In this document: one piece after another, positions 32,185 to 37,669 of the stretch
How the letters are laid out: each line of letters opens with the position of its first letter
How positions within the stretch are numbered: the stretch's first letter is position 1
DNA from: Pseudoalteromonas sp. SMS1
GTDB taxonomy: Bacteria; Pseudomonadota; Gammaproteobacteria; Enterobacterales; Alteromonadaceae
Direction of reading: 5' to 3'
Length of the DNA stretch: 37,669 nt
Assembly: GCF_021530565.1 (NCBI RefSeq)
Contig: NZ_JAKGBI010000032.1
Location: forward strand, 1 to 37,669
Program-made: the position numbers and the translations under genes
Notes under the pieces: generated by a model
What the model saw: only the letters and a program-made list of their open reading frames with translations
Told to the model about the DNA's origin: nothing
Database searches by the model: none

Positions 32185-34128
32185 ATGGCTGGCTTTAAAA
32201 AACTCATATTTTTACAATTTATTTCTTGGTTACTTTTTTCTGCGGTTGGTAGCTTTTTTGTTGCCTCTAGCTTTGATAGTGCCGTTAGTAAAGCACAGAT
32301 GAGTGCTCAGCAGATGGTAAGTAATTATATTCAGGAAAAAACAATGACAGATATGACTCCTGAACATATACGTCTGTCTTTAAGTAATGGTGATGTGTTT
32401 TCTACTTTTATAGTACGAGATTTCTCGGGCCAAACCATTCTTCAATTGGGTAAACCGACTCAGTTGCCCTTTTTAGCAGATATTATCGCAAATTCTTTTA
32501 ACTCTATCCGTCCTCAGTTTGCCGTAAATAAAACCAAAGACATAAAAATAGAATTTGTTATTAATGCACAGAGCCAAGCATCGTTGTTACAACAATCGTT
32601 ATTGTTGATGTTAGTCATTTCAGCTTTAGTCGCATTTATTCCTATCTTCTACATGCAAGCAATTTATAAAAAGCTTAATCGCAACGTCAGTATGACCGTA
32701 GCAAACGCGGTTGATGTCTACATTACGCAAAACCAAGTCACTGAAAGCATAGAAGAAGACTTTAATACAGGTAAAGTGACCGAGCTGGGCGCAGAATTAG
32801 CCCCCTCATTTAATCGGCTTGCACACTTTTTGAAAAGCAAACAAGAAGACATTAAATCTGCGGCACATTCTATTAAGCAAGAGGCCTATAAAGATGTTGT
32901 GACAGGGCTTGGTAATCGCAATATGTTTGTAGAATATTACGAGCATCAAATCGAACAAGCCAATAATAAAAGTTTTGGTACTCTGGCGATGATCCGTTGT
33001 AGTGAATTACAAATGATCAATCAAACCCGAGGATACCAAAAAGGTGATGAATACATACGTGCTGTTTCTGATATTGTAAAGCACGTGAGTGGCACCTACA
33101 CCGGAAGCCAAGTATTTAGACTCAATAGCTCCGATTTTGCCGTTATTTTACCTAATGTCCCTTCAAAAGAAGCAGAGCAATTTGGGGAGACCTTACAAGC
33201 TAGGTTTACCCAGTATCAACAAAACCAAGAGCTCGCATCTGTTGCCAATGCTGGGATTGTGTCCTACGAGTCGGGTAAGCCACTCGGAGAATTACTGTCT
33301 GTTGTCGATAACGCAATGAGTATGGCGCAAAGTAAACAAGCCAATGCGTGGCATTTACAACGCGAAAGTGACATCGTAAACAATGTTGGAGCAGGGTTTG
33401 GTAACCAAAACTGGCGCCGAGTCATCCGAGAGGTCATTGACAGCCGACGTGTCAACCTGATGATGCAAAACATCATGCCAATTGGTAAAAATGTCAAAGC
33501 TTACGCAGAGATACAATCACGATTTAAAACTGAAGACAATCAAATGTTGCCCACCGCTTCTTTTCTCGCTATGGCTGAAAAGTTGGAAATGGCAATAGAG
33601 ATCGACCAGCTCATCATTGACAGCTCTTTGGAGCTGATTAAGACCCGTAACTTTAATGAAAAGTTTTTTGGCATCAACGTCACAGCCTCAAGCGCACACA
33701 GCGACCAGTTTGTCATTTGGTTAGAAAGGCGCTTGCTCAAAGACGGCAATTTGGCCTCAAAACTAATTTTTGAAGTGAGTGAGTTTGGATTACAGCAAAA
33801 TATTAAAGCGAGTAAACGCTTTATCGATATGGTTCACAGAGTTGGCGCCAGAATCACCGTTGAAAGATTTGGTGTAGGCCTTACCTCATTTAAGTTTTTC
33901 AGAGATTTAAAGCCTGACTTTATCAAAATGGACGCCAGCTATACCCGAGGTTTAGAAGAAGACAAAAATAATCAGTACTTTATGCGTCTGATGGTTGATT
34001 TAGCACACCGTATTGGTGTCAGTGTTTTTGCTGAAGGTGTTGAAAGCCAAGAGGAAAAACATATTGTAGAAACTTTGTGCCTAGATGGGGTTCAGGGCTA
34101 CTACATTGAGAAGCCAAAAGAGATCTAA
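32185..34128 (+). CDS. csrD: CsrD-like protein with degenerate GGDEF and EAL domains
   Basis: The 647-residue length equals E. coli CsrD (646). Two transmembrane helices (about 6-28 and 137-158) flank a periplasmic domain; then a HAMP-like linker, a GGDEF-fold domain with NSSDF (314-318) in place of GGDEF, and an EAL-fold domain with EIQ (442-444) in place of EAL and ERFGVGLTS in place of DDFGTGYS. Neither should be catalytic. CsrD makes CsrB/C RNAs sensitive to RNase E, and the candidate CsrB RNA at the left edge fits. A LapD-like receptor is the main alternative; overall size and the double degeneration favour CsrD. Confidence 0.75.
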   Translation: MAGFKKLIFLQFISWLLFSAVGSFFVASSFDSAVSKAQMSAQQMVSNYIQEKTMTDMTPEHIRLSLSNGDVFSTFIVRDFSGQTILQLGKPTQLPFLADIIANSFNSIRPQFAVNKTKDIKIEFVINAQSQASLLQQSLLLMLVISALVAFIPIFYMQAIYKKLNRNVSMTVANAVDVYITQNQVTESIEEDFNTGKVTELGAELAPSFNRLAHFLKSKQEDIKSAAHSIKQEAYKDVVTGLGNRNMFVEYYEHQIEQANNKSFGTLAMIRCSELQMINQTRGYQKGDEYIRAVSDIVKHVSGTYTGSQVFRLNSSDFAVILPNVPSKEAEQFGETLQARFTQYQQNQELASVANAGIVSYESGKPLGELLSVVDNAMSMAQSKQANAWHLQRESDIVNNVGAGFGNQNWRRVIREVIDSRRVNLMMQNIMPIGKNVKAYAEIQSRFKTEDNQMLPTASFLAMAEKLEMAIEIDQLIIDSSLELIKTRNFNEKFFGINVTASSAHSDQFVIWLERRLLKDGNLASKLIFEVSEFGLQQNIKASKRFIDMVHRVGARITVERFGVGLTSFKFFRDLKPDFIKMDASYTRGLEEDKNNQYFMRLMVDLAHRIGVSVFAEGVESQEEKHIVETLCLDGVQGYYIEKPKEI

Positions 34129-34137
34129 GCTAACGAA

Positions 34138-34168
34138 AATGGAGAGCGTCATACTCTCTCCATTTTTT
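34138..34168 (+). terminator. Rho-independent terminator of the csrD-like gene
   Basis: A perfect 9-bp stem AATGGAGAG / CTCTCCATT with a 9-nt loop runs directly into TTTTTT. It starts 10 bp after the stop codon. Confidence 0.92.
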
Positions 34169-34304
34169 GTCAACATTCCCTACCAAAATCCCCTTTCAAT
34201 CCAAATAAAGTGTGCTAAATGTTGTGATCTCGGCGAGGAAAATTGTTAGAATTTCCAGTCTTATAACACGTTGAGAAACGATGATTGCAAGTTGAGGGGC
34301 ATAA

Positions 34305-34886
34305 ATGACAGAGTATATGTTGTTGCTTATCGGTACAGTGCTGGTAAACAACTTTGTATTAGTGCAGTTTTTGGGGCTATGTCCGTTTATGGGCGTCTCT
34401 GGCAAACTAGAAACCGCTATAGGAATGTCGTTAGCAACCACCTTTGTTCTAACCTTAGCATCGGTTACCAGTTACCTGGTAAATCAATATATTCTTATGC
34501 CCCTAGATCTGACGTTTTTACGCACGATGAGCTTCATTCTCGTCATTGCTGTCGTGGTACAATTCACCGAGATGGTCGTCAGAAAAACAAGCCCTACCCT
34601 ATATCGTTTGCTGGGTATCTTTTTACCTTTGATCACCACTAACTGTGCGGTATTGGGAGTAGCATTGCTGAATATCACCAAAGAACATACATTCATTAGC
34701 TCTGCTGTTTATGGGTTTGGTGCCGCTGTCGGTTTTTCACTTGTTCTAGTTCTGTTTGCCGCTTTGCGAGAGAGGCTTGCCGTGGCAGATGTCCCAGTCC
34801 CGTTCAAGGGGGCTTCTATTGCGATGATCACCGCAGGTCTTATGTCACTTGCATTTATGGGCTTTTCAGGATTGGTGAAGATTTAA
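34305..34886 (+). CDS. rsxA: Electron transport complex subunit RsxA (RnfA)
   Basis: The 193-residue membrane protein has six predicted helices and the RnfA/NqrE signatures FVLVQFLGLCPFMGVS and LPLITTNCAVLGVALLN. The two cysteines in these segments bind the intramembrane [2Fe-2S] cluster known from this family. The Rnf/Rsx complex couples NADH-ferredoxin electron flow to ion transport and, in E. coli, keeps SoxR reduced. GAGGGG precedes the ATG. First gene of the rsx operon. Confidence 0.96.
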   Translation: MTEYMLLLIGTVLVNNFVLVQFLGLCPFMGVSGKLETAIGMSLATTFVLTLASVTSYLVNQYILMPLDLTFLRTMSFILVIAVVVQFTEMVVRKTSPTLYRLLGIFLPLITTNCAVLGVALLNITKEHTFISSAVYGFGAAVGFSLVLVLFAALRERLAVADVPVPFKGASIAMITAGLMSLAFMGFSGLVKI

Positions 34887-34887
34887 C

Positions 34888-35442
34888 ATGACGCTATTTT
34901 ACGCGCTTATCGCCATCGGTGCGCTTGCACTCATTTTTGGGCTTATTTTGGGTTATGCCGCGATTAAGTATCGTGTAGAAAGCAACCCGATAGTTGAACA
35001 ACTTGATGCTGTCTTACCACAAACTCAATGTGGCCAATGTGGGTATCCAGGCTGCCGTCCTTACGCTGAAGCCATCGCCAACGGTGATGACGTCAATAAA
35101 TGCCCACCGGGTGGTGAAGCAACGGTCAAAAAACTTGCTGATTTAATGGGCGTAGAGGCAAAACCGTTGGCTGGTGGAGAAGAGGCAGATCCAGTTAAAA
35201 AAGTTGCTTATATCCGTGAGGATGAATGCATTGGCTGCACCAAATGCATTCAAGCTTGCCCCGTGGATGCAATTGTGGGTGCAACACGTCAAATGCATAC
35301 CGTTATCGCAGATGAATGCACAGGGTGTGACCTGTGTGTTGAGCCCTGCCCTGTAGACTGCATAGATATGATCCCAGTCGCCGAAACAAAACAATCTTGG
35401 AAGTGGCAAATAAACGCTATTCCAGTGAAACAACTTGACTGA
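34888..35442 (+). CDS. rsxB: Electron transport complex subunit RsxB (RnfB)
   Basis: The 184-residue protein has an N-terminal membrane helix (about residues 4-25), the RnfB-type Fe-S motif TQCGQCGYPGCRPYAEAI...KCPPGG, and two ferredoxin clusters (CIGCTKCIQACPVDAI and CTGCDLCVEPCPVDCI). It carries electrons into the complex. One base separates it from rsxA, and rsxC begins 9 bp after its stop. Confidence 0.96.
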   Translation: MTLFYALIAIGALALIFGLILGYAAIKYRVESNPIVEQLDAVLPQTQCGQCGYPGCRPYAEAIANGDDVNKCPPGGEATVKKLADLMGVEAKPLAGGEEADPVKKVAYIREDECIGCTKCIQACPVDAIVGATRQMHTVIADECTGCDLCVEPCPVDCIDMIPVAETKQSWKWQINAIPVKQLD

Positions 35443-35451
35443 GAGGTTTAA

Positions 35452-37669
35452 GTGGAAACATTACTTGAACAAATAGAAAGCGGAAAACTGTGGCAATTTC
35501 CTGGTGGGATCCATCCACCTGAGCAAAAGTTCGTTTCAAATCAAACTGGTATTGGTACTTTACCCCTCCCAGAATACTTAGTACTCCCGTTAAAACAGCA
35601 CATTGGCGCCAACGGACAATTGTTGGTCAATAAAGGGGAGCATGTACTGAAAGGACAAGTGCTCACGCGCCCAGGCACAAACTGGTCGCTGCCAGTGCAT
35701 GCGCCCACTTCAGGTATCATTTCAGATATTAAACCAATGCCTTCCGCACACCCTTCAGCCATGCCTGAATTGAGCATAATTCTGACACCGGATGGCGAAG
35801 ATAAATGGTGCGAACTCACTTCACGGACATCAATTGATGGTGTGGACAACAAAACGCTCATTGATATTCTGCACCATGCTGGCATTGCAGGTATGGGCGG
35901 CGCAGGCTTCCCTACCTATGTAAAAGCGGATAGTGCAAAACAAATTGAATATTTGGTTGTCAATGGAGTGGAATGTGAGCCATACATTACCGCCGACGAC
36001 ATGTTAATGCGCGAACATGCAAAAGAAATTATTTCAGGCATTGAGGTGATGATGTCAATTTTGTCTCCTCAATATACACTGGTTGGTATTGAAGACAATA
36101 AACCTCAAGCGATTGAGGCAATGCGCACCGCGGCTAGCCACAACGATAAAATACTGATTCGCGCGATCCCTACTAAGTATCCATCAGGTGGCGAGAAACA
36201 ACTGATTAAAGTCTTGACGTCAAAAGAAGTACCTAGTGGTGGTATCCCCGCAGATGTAGGTGTACTAGTTCAAAATGTCGGTACTTTATTCGCCGTAAGT
36301 GAAGCCGTATACAAAGGAAAACCACTCATTGAGCGCGTGGTCACAGTCACTGGTAACACGATCCATACACCACAAAATGTCTGGGCCTTGCTGGGCAGTG
36401 AAGTAAAACACTTGCTCGATAGCCAAGGGTTTTCGCCCGTTGAGGACCAACGAGTGATCATGGGAGGACCGATGATGGGCTTTACTCTGCCGACCGTCAG
36501 AATCCCTGTCGTGAAAACTACTAACTGTATCCTTGCGCCAGACAACCAAGAGTTGGCAATAGCTGGCCAAGAGCAAGCTTGTATTCGATGTAGCGCCTGT
36601 GCAGATGCATGTCCACAGACACTCTTGCCTCAACAGCTACAGTGGTTCGCCAAAGGCAAGGAATACGACAAACTAGAAGAGTACAACCTGTTTGACTGTA
36701 TTGAATGCGGTGCGTGTTCGTATGTCTGCCCAAGCGAAATACCTTTGGTGCAATATTATCGTGTCGCCAAAGCTGAGATCCGTGAGCAAAAACTAGAAAA
36801 GGTAAAAGCAGAACGCGCGAAAGAACGTTTTGAGGCACGTAAGATACGGTTAGAACGGGAACAAGAAGAAAGACAAAATCGTCACAAACGGCCAGCACGC
36901 AGCGCACCGGCAAAAGACCAGTCAAAAGTAACTGAAGCGCTTGAAAGAGTGAAAAAGAAGCGCCCAGAGCAATCTGCAGTGCAAGCCGCGATAGAACGTG
37001 CTAAAGCGAAAAAGGCGGCTGGAGATACCTCAACACTTGAGCCTGACAACAGTGCTGTTGCGTTAGAGCGCGCTAAGCGTAAAGAGCAAGCCCGAAAGTA
37101 CAAAGAAGAAAAATCACAATCGGACACTGACCGTGCACCAAAGGAGGCTGTTGCCGCAGCCATCGCACGCGCCAAAGCGCGAAAAGCGGAAAAGGCATCA
37201 GAAGAAGCAAGCGCAGCAACACCAAACGATCCGAAAAAAGCGGCTGTGGCTGCGGCCATCGCCCGTGCCAAAGCCAAAAAAGCAACACTAAGCGCTGAAG
37301 CTGACATGGAAGCAGATAAAGAAGGGAGTACAGACGACCCGCGTAAAGCTGCAGTTTCGGCAGCCATTGCTCGCGCCAAGGCGAAGAAGACGGCGAAGAC
37401 CACTGCAGAAACCGAGCAACATGGTGAGGAACCGGCCTCAGAGGCAGCACCTGACGATCCGCGTAAAGCGGCGGTTGCAGCAGCCATCGCCCGCGCGAAA
37501 GCGAAGAAGGCGGCAAAGGCCGCTGAAGAAGCTGAACAACACGGTGAAGAGCCAGCCTCAGAGACTGCATCTGACGATCCGCGTAAAGCGGCGGTGGCGG
37601 CGGCGATTGCTCGCGCGAAAGCGAAGAAGGCGGCAAAGGCCGCTGAAGAAGCTGAACAACACGGTGAAG
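35452..37669 (+). CDS. rsxC: Electron transport complex subunit RsxC (RnfC), 3' end cut by window
   Basis: The frame opens with GTG six bases after GAGAGG and stays open to the last base (739 codons, no stop). The N-terminal part binds FMN/NADH (GIAGMGGAGFPTYVK, the nucleotide-binding region), and two ferredoxin motifs follow (CIRCSACADACP, CIECGACSYVCP). From about residue 445 it becomes a charged, Ala/Lys-rich helical tail containing repeated DPRKAAVAAAIARAKAKK units. Such long repetitive tails are common in gammaproteobacterial RsxC and are expected to be coiled or disordered. Downstream rsxD, G and E are presumably outside the window. Confidence 0.95.
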   Translation, partial: METLLEQIESGKLWQFPGGIHPPEQKFVSNQTGIGTLPLPEYLVLPLKQHIGANGQLLVNKGEHVLKGQVLTRPGTNWSLPVHAPTSGIISDIKPMPSAHPSAMPELSIILTPDGEDKWCELTSRTSIDGVDNKTLIDILHHAGIAGMGGAGFPTYVKADSAKQIEYLVVNGVECEPYITADDMLMREHAKEIISGIEVMMSILSPQYTLVGIEDNKPQAIEAMRTAASHNDKILIRAIPTKYPSGGEKQLIKVLTSKEVPSGGIPADVGVLVQNVGTLFAVSEAVYKGKPLIERVVTVTGNTIHTPQNVWALLGSEVKHLLDSQGFSPVEDQRVIMGGPMMGFTLPTVRIPVVKTTNCILAPDNQELAIAGQEQACIRCSACADACPQTLLPQQLQWFAKGKEYDKLEEYNLFDCIECGACSYVCPSEIPLVQYYRVAKAEIREQKLEKVKAERAKERFEARKIRLEREQEERQNRHKRPARSAPAKDQSKVTEALERVKKKRPEQSAVQAAIERAKAKKAAGDTSTLEPDNSAVALERAKRKEQARKYKEEKSQSDTDRAPKEAVAAAIARAKARKAEKASEEASAATPNDPKKAAVAAAIARAKAKKATLSAEADMEADKEGSTDDPRKAAVSAAIARAKAKKTAKTTAETEQHGEEPASEAAPDDPRKAAVAAAIARAKAKKAAKAAEEAEQHGEEPASETASDDPRKAAVAAAIARAKAKKAAKAAEEAEQHGE
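37225..37669 (+). repeat. Tandem repeats in the rsxC tail (120-bp / 40-aa unit)
   Basis: Units beginning at 37225, 37333, 37453 and 37573 (108, then 120 and 120 bp apart) each encode a (D/N)DP(R/K)KAAV-AAIARAKAKK core followed by a linker ending near HGE. The last two units are almost identical at DNA level, and the array runs off the window. More diverged units precede it from about 36970. Confidence 0.9.

Noticed and set aside
32185..34128. Active diguanylate cyclase/phosphodiesterase
   Set aside because: Both signature motifs and the DDFGTG loop are replaced, so catalytic activity is not expected.
37073..37636. Long minus-strand ORFs opposite the rsxC tail
   Set aside because: Low-complexity Ala/Ser/Leu/Pro frames created by the antisense of the Ala/Lys repeats.

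Overview
The window looks like chromosomal DNA of a marine gammaproteobacterium of the order Alteromonadales, most likely Pseudoalteromonas. This is inferred from the gene set (Syd, long-form QueF, TamA/TamB, RraB, RadD, MetR with MetJ boxes, ElyC, RsxABC) and the AT-rich intergenic style; no 16S gene is present to confirm it. It is mostly core chromosome. I see no phage, integron, IS element or CRISPR array.

Layout. 1-1016: a GGA-studded leftward region that reads as a CsrB-type regulatory RNA, cut by the window edge, with a GacA/UvrY-like box about 150 bp upstream at the end of a GNAT gene. 1153-3975: DUF2789, a small unknown protein plus a DUF2310 zinc-ribbon protein, Syd, and QueF. 4017-11198: a leftward cluster tamA-tamB, a periplasmic solute-binding-like protein and a cyclophilin lipoprotein, tightly packed and overlapping. 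11358-15695: RraB, RadD (its start codon appears to be ATA), a short H-NS-like protein and PyrC. 15995-18391: a GAF-GAF-GGDEF-EAL protein. 18443-20428: a decayed metE facing metR, with tandem MetJ met boxes between them. 20477-24683: ElyC, a lysine-rich small protein, a GNAT, a GST divergent from a LysR regulator, and a small outer-membrane barrel. 24667-30471: an orphan TPR histidine kinase, UvrB, and a MATE transporter overlapping uvrB. 30472-31564: a gene-free stretch with a DnaA-box dyad, several hairpins and a bidirectional terminator. 31565-31937: four identical tRNA-Asn genes. 32185-34128: a CsrD-like protein with degenerate GGDEF/EAL motifs. 34305 to the end: rsxA, rsxB and rsxC, the last running off the window inside a 120-bp tandem repeat array.

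Common threads. Two parts of the Csr post-transcriptional circuit lie in one window: a candidate CsrB-type sponge RNA at the left edge and a CsrD-like factor, whose E. coli homologue targets CsrB/C for RNase E decay. RraB, a modulator of RNase E, is also here. The methionine locus appears to be losing cobalamin-independent synthase (MetE) while keeping its activator MetR and the MetJ operator. This suggests reliance on a MetH elsewhere and a possible B12 requirement; that is an inference.

The least described items are the CsrB-like RNA, the metE relic, the non-canonical radD start, the elyC leader hairpin that buries the ribosome-binding site, and the structured gap before the tRNA cluster.
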